64,000 nucleotides of DNA, taken from contig CAWUHX010000152.1 in the NCBI GenBank assembly GCA_963922205.1, positions 124,001 through 188,000 of the forward strand. Reading direction: 5' to 3'. Position numbers and translations under genes: made by a program. The notes below the pieces were generated by a model. That model was not told where the DNA came from, made no database searches, and saw only the letters and a program-made list of their open reading frames with translations. This document shows positions 37,101-47,500 of the stretch, piece after piece; the first letter of the stretch is position 1; each line of letters starts with the position of its first letter. This stretch comes from Romanomermis culicivorax (taxonomy: Eukaryota > Nematoda > Enoplea > Mermithida > Mermithidae).

Positions 37101-40100
37101 ACTGGCTCCAGATATATAAGATCCACAATGGAGGTAAAATGTTTGACCTCTTCCACCAATTAAATGGTGAAAAGATCATGATCGATTACTGGCAGTTGCA
37201 GAAGAATGTGCTGAAAAAATGCATTTTCCGACGTTTTGGAGGCATCGAAATCAAAGTTTTTCGATGCCTGGAACCAAACGAGTTTCTTTAGCCAAACTTT
37301 TGATTTCTCACCCAAAATTCAGGAAATTCAATTTTAAAAGTCAGGAAAAGAATGAAATACAATGGAAGTAACTTTTAATCATTTTTCTGATGAAATTAAG
37401 CGAATTTATCAATTTTAGAGTGATTAACTAAAAATTAATTCGTGCAACCAAGTTTTTTTTCCCCGGGTTACAGATCAACCTGGCTTGTGCGAAAAAGCCA
37501 CGATGATTGATTTGAATAATGAATGATCTAATATGTGAGCTTCATTATTCTGTGTGTTATTTGAGAATGTATTCAAAAGGATTGATCTGCTATATGGGCT
37601 TCTACTTTGATTTTGAAGAGTGTTTTTGACTAAATTTGTTGAAAAAAAACATTATTTTTTCACTACCACAGTTATTTACAAGCTTTTTAGTTTTGGCTTG
37701 TTGACATTCGTATTGGCCTGTAAAATTTTGACCCTAGAAGCCAAATGGCATGTCGAGAAAAATGAAGAAAAACCCTGTTCTGACTCCGCACTTCAAACTA
37801 ATCGTTTGTCCTCAAGTGAAAAAATTTTCACAAAATATTTTTTCCAAACATGCTGCTATTGTTTCTCCTTTGAAGTATTACAACAATTATGGATCTTCGC
37901 CGTTCGCAAATAACCGGTATGAATTAGTGCCTTTATATGAGGCGTTGAATGGCGCCCATGATTGCACCGCCTCTTCGAACAGCAACAATAATTTTATACG
38001 TCTACATAAGTCAATTGGCGGATCGCATCGTAGTCAACATTCTAGATCTTCGCAAGCGGCGGCTGCCGTAGCGTCGTCGCATTTACACCGCAATAATCGC
38101 CCGCCGACCGCGGCACCGCGACGTAATCATCGCAGGAAGAGACAGCCGTAATTTTTCTAATTTGCTTACACTGCTCATTTCTTAGAAAGTCGTTGGTTTG
38201 AACAAAAATTCACGTCCTGTAGAAGTCGTTTATTTGTAAATTTGAAAATGGGCTTTTTATATTTATCGTGAAGTTATTGGTTAGAATATCTTTATTTTAT
38301 GTAATTTTAATGAAAGTGCATAAAATGGTGATTTTCCAAACACATCAGCATGTTTAGGTGGAAATCACATTTTTGAATCCTTTTGAAGTTATGCCCTTCT
38401 ACTTCCCAGGTTTTGTGAGACACGTTTTCATTCTTAATTAACTCTTGTTCGTGATATACTTCTGGAAAAATTCTAATAACATTTTCTGATTTTTTTGTTT
38501 TTTGCCATTGAAAATTATTCCATTTGTCTTTTTCCGATATCTATTTGAAGATAATTAAAAAATCCAAAATATATTAAGTTTGTCAAAAATACGTGTAAAA
38601 TAGGTTTTCCTATTCGTTCCCTCTAAACATCAATGTTTATGAAAGTTCGGGATATGAAAGTAGGATAGAAATTAAAACTGAATACAGAAAGCGGATTGCA
38701 ACCGTGATGTGTCTTTCCTCTTATGTGATAATTTCCAATTCAGAAAGCCCGCCATACCAATACAAGAGGTATTGACGCCGCAAGCTTTGAATCCAAAGAA
38801 TGCCGAAAAGAATGATATCACTATTCGAACAGCTAAAATTTCGGGTCAAAATTCATTACCCGGCGTAAGTTTCAACTTTTTTTTATTGGTACCAAAGAAC
38901 TTAATGTAAAAAGGCAGTTTTCGCACAGCTCAGTGTTTTTATGTATTTTCGATAGAAGTCACAGTCGTCAAGTTCGCATGTCTGAGTGTGGCATCGCCGA
39001 ATATAAATGCTACGTCTCACATACTTCATTGTTACGTTGTTAAAATTACTCATAATGCTTGAATGATTTGAAGTTTTTAGTACAATCATGTTTACTTAGT
39101 GCTATTTTTGCTCAATAATTCCATTATACTGTTGTCTAGCTAAGAAAACACTTACATTTACTTATTTTCTTGTTAATCTACAGTTTACCATCATTTGGTG
39201 TGTTATTTACTTGATTTCATTATCGGACGGAGCATTTTTGCGTTTACCCGTGCGAGAAAAATGCCTGAGTATAAGATGTGAAATGTATGTTTTTGAAGAA
39301 CAGTCATTTTAATCTACCAAATTTTATTATGTGTACATATTTCCTCCGTTTCTAGGCTGTGAGAATAGTTATCGTCGATCAGCAACCCTGCATTTCAGAA
39401 ATTAAAGTTAGTAATTTTGCTGCCTCGCTAAGCAACAGAAGTAGTTTGGGTAAGTCCGTATTTTTCCTAATTTTTTATGACTGTAATGAAATAATCTTAT
39501 AAGATAAACCCTGTGGTTCATTGGGAAAACATTCTGCTTTATATGTATCCAGTCAAGGCCTTTATTTTATTTTATTCGGAATATAGACCGTACGCTTGAT
39601 GTTTGAAATTCTCTAATCTGTCCTCTGGAAGCAAAACCTTCAAGCAAGACGCATCATTTAATAAACATCCTATCTTACCGACTGGGCTTTTTAGCTGTCC
39701 TTGTCAACCTCTACGCGTTTGTTTACGTATTCTGACCATCTGACTCAGTTCGAAATCTCGCCTAAGTACGGTTTTTCTCTCTTGTAACATCCTTTTCTAA
39801 CTATAGTTTATTATATCCTTCCTTATTTTTCTTTTTCAACACTTATACCAATCTTGACTTACAATAAAGTTTATCTATTACAGTTTGGCTCATTTACTGA
39901 CTGGTATTTTCTTTGTGTAACATTTTCAAAATAAAATTTCCCAGTCTAGATAAGTATAGCTCATAAAGTACTTTAGCCACAAAAATAAAAATGTTCATCA
40001 TTGGTAAAAATGTCATCACGTGTTACGAACCTGTGAACTCCGAAAATATTCCATTGATTCCACAAATTGAATTAGAAGCCATATTTTGCAAGCTCTTTAT

Positions 40101-40602
40101 TATAGATACCCTCAAAAATGCAATACCCATGGTAGATTTTACACCAAATATTCCTTTGAACGTTGAAAACTTTTCACAACCGTTGCCCACGTCTCCTAAA
40201 CATCGGCCAAGTGATGCTTACTTCGAAGAGGAAGAAGACTTGAAAAGTATCAGCAGCCAAGAAGACAACGGTAGCGGTGACGAAGACGACGACGACGACG
40301 AAGAAGAAGGAGCAGAAGAAGACTACGCCAGTTTTAGCGATGACGAGAGCAAAACTTTGGCCGACAAAGAGTCAACGGTCGCTGCGGCGGCGACATCGTC
40401 CGCCGTTTTGAAATTGGACGGCGAATCGGGGTTAGAAAAGGACGAAAATTTTACCGTTGGTGACATTACTCGTAGATCGAAGGAAAAACGGGCCCATTGT
40501 CCGAAAATAGACGAAACGGCCTTGTCGTCTGTCAGTTCGGCTAGCGGATCTTCGAATAATGCGCTTTTGAGCGTCTCGAAATGCGCCAAAATAGAGTTGT
40601 AA
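25183..40602 (+). CDS. Mahogunin/RNF157-like RING E3 ubiquitin ligase, complete, thirteen exons
   Basis: Exons 25183-25273, 26893-27011, 29157-29257, 32223-32381, 32451-32565, 34981-35053, 35110 to 35294 or 35321, 35445-35615, 35811-35927, 37738-38147, 38744-38864, 39356-39449 and 40106-40602 join in phase to about 750 aa. The start MGHLVSRN has Gly2/Ser6 for N-myristoylation, as known in this family. NAYRYPNKAG, FFASHFLMGGERF and AYLFGENSDLN match the mahogunin N-terminal domain; HYSIEFSFDCDSPCVITVYY and LLVDGIGFLIQEVYGVENK continue it. The RING spans exons 8-9: CIVC, PCRHLCIC, CSSC, CPICRSPFRALL. Exon 10 keeps YELVPLYEALNG. The C-terminal exons hold an Asp/Glu-rich tract and no known motif; I see no PSAP motif. 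Mammalian mahogunin ubiquitinates TSG101 and acts in endosomal trafficking. The donor of exon 7 is ambiguous, both options in phase. Exons 1-9 are certain; 10-13 rest on phase and splice sites. Confidence 0.93.
26320..26710 (+). mobile_element. Family A MITE, copy 5, in mahogunin-like gene intron 1
   Basis: Collinear with the reference copy, including ATGGCGCGAAGCGCCGATAA (26490) and ATATGGTCGACGATTTCTGG (26660). Both ends are eroded; the right end reads CCCCCAACATGAACGG. Confidence 0.75.
27860..28310. mobile_element. Family F element, copy 2, in mahogunin-like gene intron 2
   Basis: TTTGTACTGGCACAAACGACC (27897) and GTCGTTTGTACCGGTACAAG (28224) with TTTTTTGT and GTTTGTACTC blocks on both sides. 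Same arrangement as at 9785-10730 with a shorter interior. Confidence 0.5.
28458..28826 (-). mobile_element. Family A MITE, copy 6, in mahogunin-like gene intron 2
   Basis: Starts CATACATGCAATGCATGGGG and ends AGCTCCGTTACATATG, the complement of the family order. It keeps GCGCTTCGCGCC at 28637-28648. Confidence 0.7.
28829..29023 (+). mobile_element. Family G MITE with AGGCCTGTA ends, 8-bp TSD with one mismatch
   Basis: CATATGGA (28821-28828) and CATATGGG (29024-29031) flank CAAGCCTGTAGCCAGGAATT...TGCTTACAGGCCTG. G runs lie just inside both ends. It inserted into the terminal CATATG of the family A copy next to it, so it is the younger of the two. Confidence 0.75.
30174..30428 (-). mobile_element. 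Family C MITE, copy 3, in mahogunin-like gene intron 3
   Basis: Complement of the family: CATACATGAATATAGAGG at the left, TTGCCGTGCATGTCTG at the right. The flanks TCAGGCAG and CCGAGCAG agree at five of eight positions, a possible decayed target duplication. Confidence 0.75.
31579..31881 (+). mobile_element. Family B MITE, copy 5, 8-bp TSD with one mismatch
   Basis: CTGTTCAC (31571-31578) and TTGTTCAC (31882-31889) flank CATGTCCGACCACTTGG...CCAATTACAGGTATG. The left terminus lost the internal ACCTGTAAGAGG segment. Long frames through it (31575-31889, 31648-32100) are repeat sequence. Confidence 0.85.
32615..34275. mobile_element. Element bounded by CCCGGGTACCCGGGT arrays, in mahogunin-like gene intron 5
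   Basis: ACCCGGGTATTTCGGGTACCCGGG at 32619-32642 and repeated ACCCGGGTACCCGGGTACCC at 34231-34271 bracket 1.6 kb. The interior is mostly a second repeat (32722-33643) with borders AAGGCCGTATTTAGGGGG and CTGGCTACGGCCCTG. A related single border is at 7838-7857. No transposase is visible. Confidence 0.5.
32722..33643. repeat. Family D repeat units, nested
   Basis: Two direct units (about 32805-32960, 33056-33210) share GCGCTTCGCGCCGGTC and GAGTATAAYAGTCATT; two further diverged units follow (33420, 33540). CCCCCCCCCTAAAAAATTCT closes the block. Same family as 6360-6585. Confidence 0.65.
34774..34820. repeat. Perfect 19-bp stem inverted repeat with 9-nt loop
   Basis: CTAGTCAGCCATTTCACGA at 34774-34792 and its exact complement at 34802-34820, loop GTTCGTGAA. 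It lies about 160 bp upstream of exon 6 of the mahogunin-like gene. Confidence 0.95.
36340..37520. repeat. Family D repeat units in mahogunin-like gene intron 9
   Basis: CCGGCGCTTGGCGCCGG at 36510-36526, a diverged unit near 36985, and TGCAACCAAG...CAACCTGGC.TGTGC at 37440-37495 that recurs at 19895-19950. No coding content is supported before exon 10. Confidence 0.55.
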
Positions 40603-40783
40603 ATGCAATAGTAGGCTTAACTTTGTTCTTGTAATTTAGCTCAAAGTATATAAACTTAAGGCGAGAAAAGGGAAGCGTGCAAGATCGATCGGCTAAAATT
40701 TGTGATCAATACACACAATTTCAGTGAGATTGAACTTAATGCTGATTTGAAAAGCACAGAGAGAAAGTTTTTTCTATTTAAGT

Positions 40784-40789
40784 AATAAA
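40784..40789 (+). promoter_or_regulatory. Candidate polyadenylation signal of the mahogunin-like gene
   Basis: AATAAA about 180 nt after the stop codon at 40600-40602. Confidence 0.45.
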
Positions 40790-40802
40790 GCAAAGGTGGA
40801 GA

Positions 40803-42047
40803 ATATTCTAAATATTCCATACCATATAATATTAGTACTAAATAAGATGAGATGTTAAAAAGTAACTTATACATACCTTATCACCGAGAAATGTTTAGTG
40901 AAAAAATAGTATATTTTGCTTGATTCGACTTCCTAGAAATTGCTTGAAAAATTCCAGAACACCCTAATACAAGAAAGTGAATGACTGAAAAGGAAATGGA
41001 TGGCACAGTGTTTTTAGAATTAGAAAATCGCAAATTGACTAGAAAACTGCTTGACACTGGATTGGAAATTCATGAATAAATAGAGAAAATTGTTAAAATA
41101 ACGTTGAAGGTTTAAAGCAATTAATTTTCTGGTATTATACCGTGCTTAGGCGGCTCAAAATTCGATTTTCAGCTCTTGCACAACCGTCAAAGGTTTTGCA
41201 CTGTGTCCGCAGTTTTAACTGGTGATTATTTGCATTCTGCTCCTAATCAGTTCAAATTACAGAGAAATTTTCTGATTTGAATGTTTTTTCTCATATGTTT
41301 ACTTGCAGTAGATCTCATCCAGTGCGTTTCGAATATAATTTACAACTTGGATAGATCTGCCGAATCCGATTTTCTCACCAGTTTTGTGATCAAATTTGGT
41401 TTTTCTCGCCATAATTTCACCGCGAACCATCTATTCGTGTTTAAGTCGATTGCACTTCACCTTCTTCCATTATATGAACTGAATCAACGCGTGTTCGATA
41501 GACTTTTTCGATAAATCAATATCCTTTGTGTGTAGTCAACTCTTTCCAGATTACCTATGGATAAGAAATTGGACCAATTTATGCACGTGACATCTTGAAT
41601 ATGCTTGAAACTTTAAAAAATTTAGATTAATTCTGGGAATCTTTAGTTTATAGTCATTTTTATAAACTTGGTTGCTTTCCAAATCTCTATATCGTTATTT
41701 CTAATTTCATCTATAAAATTTTTCATGCGGCAAGTGGCGCATGTCTGGCATCAGCCACGTAAACCACTGTTTAATACTCACACAGCCTCAGTAAGCTGTA
41801 ATAAAACTGCAAGATGTGGATTTTTGTGCAAAATCTATTATGACGAAACTAAAAGTAACCCTGCGCTATGTGCATGTGTGATAATACTGCCTAAACTGTA
41901 TTTTTCCTATAACAAATGTACGGTTTCGCGATTATCTTTATGCCTGTTACTTCGATATATTATTTTACGGTTTTGTTGTGCAGGGGTTTTCAGTATTAAA
42001 GTTATTAGGTTAAGTGAACGGAATATAATTACTGGATGCTAGGGACC
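40803..42047. other. Intergenic stretch after the mahogunin-like gene
   Basis: Open frames at 41281-41514 and 41668-42042 have no recognisable domains and are probably chance. Base composition shifts sharply to GC-rich at about 42048. Confidence 0.4.
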
Positions 42048-43240
42048 CGCACGGGTCGAGCCGGGGTGGTCAGGTCCGTATGAGCCCGAAAGTTTATACA
42101 AGGTGAGCCAAAAAAGGCGACACGTGCTGACTTTCATATAGCTTTCCAATGAATGGAGTTTTTTAATGCGGTTTGCTGCCGTCGATAGAGTGAACATCTG
42201 GCACAAAAACTGCGGAGTTTCAGCCAGGTTGCTCAAATATTGACTGACTGGAATCAAAAAACTAAACGTCGACTTTTTTGAAAATAAGAAAAAATTGACA
42301 AAAATCAACATGTTTTACGACGGAAAAAGTAAAATAGATCCAATCATAACAACCATATAACAGCTGAAAACTACAGGAGAGCCGCTTTCTGTTCGACTGT
42401 AACGACCAGATTTTGTGTGAAGCACTTTACTTTAACCAAATGGATGTTACGACAACGAAACGGCGCCGGGGAGACGGGCGATTCAACAATATGGGGGCGA
42501 TACGATACTAATCGACGGCTGCTTTGAGACGTCGACAACAATACGAAAAACGCGGTCTCCGTTTAAAAATAATGAATGGGCCTCGGTTTAAATGCTTTCG
42601 TAAAAATGGCCGCTTGCAAATATAAAAGCGGGGGCGAGCGCGGTTTGAAAAACGACGAATTCAATAATCAAAAAAAACTAACAAAATCACGCTTTGCTTC
42701 TCTTTTTATACGACGTTTTTGGCCACTCCCTGGGCGTCGCGGGAGGTCGTGCTTCTGTCCATCTTCTTCCGCCAATCGTCGCTTCCTGCTTCGCTTTTTA
42801 TGCTTACTTAGTTACACCTTTCTAATGCTTTCCTGATACTGTATGCTTTTTGTGCTTCGCTTTGCTTTCTACGGTGGGCTTAGCCACACCTCTGTGCTTC
42901 TCTGCATGCTTCCTGTATCGGTTTCTCTGTATACACATGTTTTGTGGGGCCGTCGCTACCGTTACACTTGAGACTACTGTCTGGCGGGGCTTTTACATAT
43001 TTTACTGTGTGCAGGTGTTGTTTACGATTTTTATGGGGGATTACGGTAGCTGTGGAATGTGTAGTTTAGTGTAGGTTCAAGGGGACCAGCTGCCGTTTGT
43101 GCAAATTAATTTGGGCATCTTAATTGGGCTACTGGAATGTGAACGGATCAAAATGAAGTAATTCACGTAATTTTATAGGAATGTTTGGGTGTGGATCCCA
43201 GACACCCTTGGGACGATAAAACACGAAAATGAATAATATT
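42048..43240. other. GC-richer block before the Polinton, possibly its terminal region
   Basis: From GGGACCCGCACGGGTCGAGC onward the sequence differs from the AT-rich flank. It contains many GCTTC/TGCTT runs (42745-42920) and no supported gene. It may belong to the Polinton's terminal inverted repeat, but the partner end is not in the window, so this is only a possibility. Confidence 0.3.
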
Positions 43241-43259
43241 TAATAAATGTTAGTAGTAA

Positions 43260-43485
43260 GGCCGGACCGTATAGGTCGTACGCTTAAGGATACCCCTATC
43301 TTTTGTGTACGACCTATAATTTGTCAGTTTCGGCCGATTTATAGGTCATACAGTAAACATATACGATTGGCTTTTGGCGGATTTACAGGTCATACAGTAA
43401 ACATATACGGTCAATTTCTTTGTCGATTTATAGGTCGTACAGTAAACATATACGGTTGATTTATAGGTCGTACGGTTAAGATGTA
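43260..43485 (+). repeat. Tandem array of ATAGGTCGTAC / CATATACGG units
   Basis: GATTTATAGGTCRTACAGTA followed by AACATATACGG occurs at about 43337, 43379, 43425 and, partly, 43457. Spacing is uneven (about 30-46 bp). Polinton ends often carry short tandem repeats, which fits the position. Confidence 0.75.
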
Positions 43486-44530
43486 TGTTCTAGAGTTACC
43501 GTAATAGTGAAATTATGGTAATTTTTCGATTATGGTAATAAATGTGTTACTGTGGGTGGAAAAGGAAAATCAATGATGAACACAAAAAGGAAAACTAAAA
43601 TAAACAAAAAAATGGAAAAGAAATAAAAAGAGATTGTGTGTAAAAATGGCTTCCCCTCTGGGAAGAGGAAGCCCTCAAAAATTTGCACCCCGGACCCCCT
43701 TTGTCAAAAGGGTGCCACCTGCAGGTGTAAATATATTTCAGAGGTCCCATTTTCTGAACGATCATTCAAGTCAACAAATGTCAGAACGGTCAATCTGGTC
43801 AGTAATGGTCTGTCTAATGAGTAAATTCTCGGGAGAGTCATTACGCGATGAAACATTATCCTTACGGGTGCATGCGTATAAATTTTGATGTTCTGCCAAA
43901 AATGACCAAGAAGGTCTTTTATAAAAGTGACCAGAGCGAGCTGGCCATGAAAAGCATGTAGACAAATAAGGTCTTTTATAGAAAGATGACCATAAAGAGC
44001 TGGTCATAAAAAGCGTATAGAAAATTTGGAGAGTTGATGTACGGTTAAGAATGCATGTCCTTGAGTTAACGTAATAGTAGAATTACAGTAAATTTTTCTA
44101 TTATGGTAATAGAGGAATTAGGGTAATAGATGTGTTACTGTAGATGAAAAAGGAAAACATGAAATGAGCAAAATATGAAAAGAAATAAACAGCGATCGTG
44201 TGTAAAAATGGCTTCTCCCGTGGGCAGAAGAAGCCTTTCAAAAATTTGCGCCCCTGGACTGCCTTTGACAAAAGGGCGCCACCTCCAGGCGTAAATATGC
44301 TCGGAGGCCCCATTCCTGAACGATCGTTCAAGTCAATCTCAAACGGTCAAATTGGTCAGTAATGGTCTGTTTAATGAGTAAATTCTCGGGAAAGTCATTA
44401 CCCGATGAAACATTATCCTTACGGGTGCATAGGTATAAATTTTGAATGACTGCCAAAATTGACCAAGAAGGTCTTTTATAAAAAAATGATCAAAAAAATA
44501 GTCGTAAAAAGCATGTAGAAAAAAAGAAAA
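43485..44530 (+). repeat. Diverged tandem duplication of about 550 bp
   Basis: The block containing GTAATAGTGAAATTATGGTA, TGTGTGTAAAAATGGCTTC, AAATTTGCRCCCC, CCATTYCTGAACGATC and TTACGGGTGCAT at 43495-43990 recurs in the same order at 44060-44520. It sits immediately before the Polinton polymerase gene. Confidence 0.75.
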
Positions 44531-44593
44531 AATCTTTACATATCAAAAAGAAAAATTTTTAATTCAATGCAACATTCTACTTTATTGTAAAAA

Positions 44594-47500
44594 TTATTTA
44601 GTCCAACCATAAGGAAATGTACAAAAATTACGTTTCAAAATATGTTTATCATATACTATACGAAATTTTTTCAAAGTTTTACGAGTAACAACTTTACAAT
44701 CTTGCTGACGCTCTATACGGAGACTATGTACATCTACTTCTTCTTTTCCATTGTTTTTTACAAAAGCAAAAACCATTCGACGAAGCGAATAAAAATTAAC
44801 TTTTTTCATAGTATCTGATGACAAAGTGATACTGCGGACTTTGATTACGTGACGGTATTGGTCTGTAGAGGGACTGTACAACCTGTAGGCATAATTTTTA
44901 GGACCTCCACTAACAAATTCGGTAATGTAAGATCCAGAACCATATTCACGTAACTCATCAGTCATTTCACCAGGACACCAACCAGTGGGTACTTGATATT
45001 GTTGTTTGTCAACTGTTGACAGGTAAATAATACTATCCGTGTCAAAATACAATACTTGACTTTTTAATCCCTCAATGTAAGAATATAACTTTAATCGAGC
45101 TTGAGCCCTTGTATAAGCTGCAATAACAGCGTTAGTATTTCCCATGACTTCGGCAAAATCATCATGTTGACAATATGTTGTTGACACCAATTGTTCATTG
45201 ATTAGTCTAACATTCTTAATAATGTTGGCGACATTCATCACAAGTTCAAAATATTCTTTGGGTGCATTGTGGATAACAGTCTTATCCATATTGTTTCGTT
45301 GACCAAACTAAAAAAACATAAAAATAATTAAATGAAATACAAAAAACTATGCATAGTTACTTTTCCCCAGAAAGAATTTAGCATTAATTTAGCCAAAGCC
45401 CTCTTTCCAGGATTTTTTAAAATTTTTGAAGAATCCAATGAAATATTCTCACGATTGTAGACCTCCATTTCGTATTCACGTTTTTGCTCATCTGTCTGAG
45501 CTTTAGCAGGATAGCCTTCACTCTCCTATAAAAATTACAATCAAATTCTGTCACATTTACATAATATAAAATTTACTAGTTTCATTTTCATAAAGGTATT
45601 GACGTATTGAGTAAATAAACCACCAGTGGGGTTTTTGGTTGGATGATATTGCTCAATATTATCATAATGCCAAACCTCGAAAATCTTGAGGATCTGAAAC
45701 AAAAATAATATACATAGAAAAAGAACCATTACTGTAACAATATACCTTATATCCCTTCTCTAAGGCTTTATATAATTCTATCGTAACCCATGTACCATCT
45801 AATGCTCTGTCTTGGTCGTTATGCACGCATGCGGTCTTTTGTGAATCATGCGTGCAAGTTTTGCATAAAGGAAACAATAATTTACCACCATGTCGATATG
45901 GTAAAACAGGATGTAAGAGTTTGGGAGGTGGTAAAACAGTACACTTGATTAACCCTTCATAAGGTTGTGATGTTGAACTGACCTCTTCAAAATCTTCAGT
46001 AAAGATCTTTGGATGACCTGTAGGGTATTTCCCGTATTTGTTGACAAATGGGTATAAACTGCATACATCTACATAATTGATCTTTTCTGCAGGTGTACCA
46101 TCTTCATTGTACTTAATTTTATGATACAGTTTTACAGCATTAGTGCGACCGCCAAAGAAAGCTAAAACAAGAAAACTTTTGACAAAATAAAAAAGAACAA
46201 TTCAAGATTTTACCTTCTCGAGGATTTATAGGTTCGGGTATTTTGACTGTATCAAAAAATGTTTTCATTTCGGGATCTGAGTGAAGTTGTTGTAAAAGTT
46301 CGCACTCCCACATTTCGACCACGCTATAACTGAGTGATTGAAGTTCCATAACCCGGTTAAAAGTGCGTTCATATGCATCGACTGCTTTTGTTTTATTATC
46401 GGCTGTTAATTGATGTCTATTTTTCATACATTTAGGGCAACCATGCCAATAACAACCGTGAAATTCATAAATTGTCGTGTCTTAATGAGCAAACATATAG
46501 ATATTAAAATTTCAAAAATTTGAACAAAATTACCTGATAAACCATCAACTCTGTATCTTCCAATTTGAACTTCGCCACCATTAAGTTTATGTCGAATATA
46601 CAGTTTTTCATTTTTATGGACTAACCACTTCAACCATTTTAAGGCTATAACAGATTGTCTTTCTTCTTTACCATAACCTTTGTATGGTATTACACCAATA
46701 GTATCTGGCTTCAAAAATAAACGTCAGAAAACTAAGTTGCAAGCACTAGCAATGGTTATTGAATTTTCAAAAGGATCGACATTTGTTTCTTCCATAAAAA
46801 TATTGTGAAATTTCATACAGCATTGTCGTAAAACTTGCACATGGCTACGACAAACTCATTATCAAAATTAAATTGACAACCCTAAACAATGATGCATTTA
46901 AATGCAAAACTTTATACTTTTGCAAACTTACTGCTTCAAGCTTTTGATTATACCACTCCAGAAACGTGGCACGAGCGGCAGGTTTCATAGCATTGTAACC
47001 GTACATATTGGATGATGGATATGAGCCAATATATCCGTAATTTTCTTTTCTATTAAAGAAATGAGGGAAATATCCTTTACATATTTCACTTATTCCAAAT
47101 GTTTTCGGTAAAGCAGCCAAAGGCATCGGAAGAAAGTTCAGAGAATCAATAATTTTTATCGACCCTACTTTGATACACATCAACTCTAAACCTAAAAATA
47201 AATAAATAGATGAAAATGAAAAACTATAAACAATTTACTAATTCACCCTTATTAATGATATGTAGTTTATGATGTCCATTACGATACAAAAACTGCATTA
47301 TAAATTGTCCATCGAATCCTCGAGAATTATGCGCTATTGCAGTAATGTTTTTCATACCTTTTGCAAAAAGGTATTCGCAGAGATCATTTAGACATGTAGA
47401 TCCTTTGAAAATACGTTCGTGTTGACCGCATGTATTGCAGCAAAAATTTCCCTCGTTTTGATGACACTGATCGCATACAGTATGGACAACACATAAATTT

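Noticed and set aside
42850-43074. Cys/Leu-rich frame as a membrane protein gene
   Set aside because: No family resemblance, no splice or promoter context, and repetitive TGCTTC composition.
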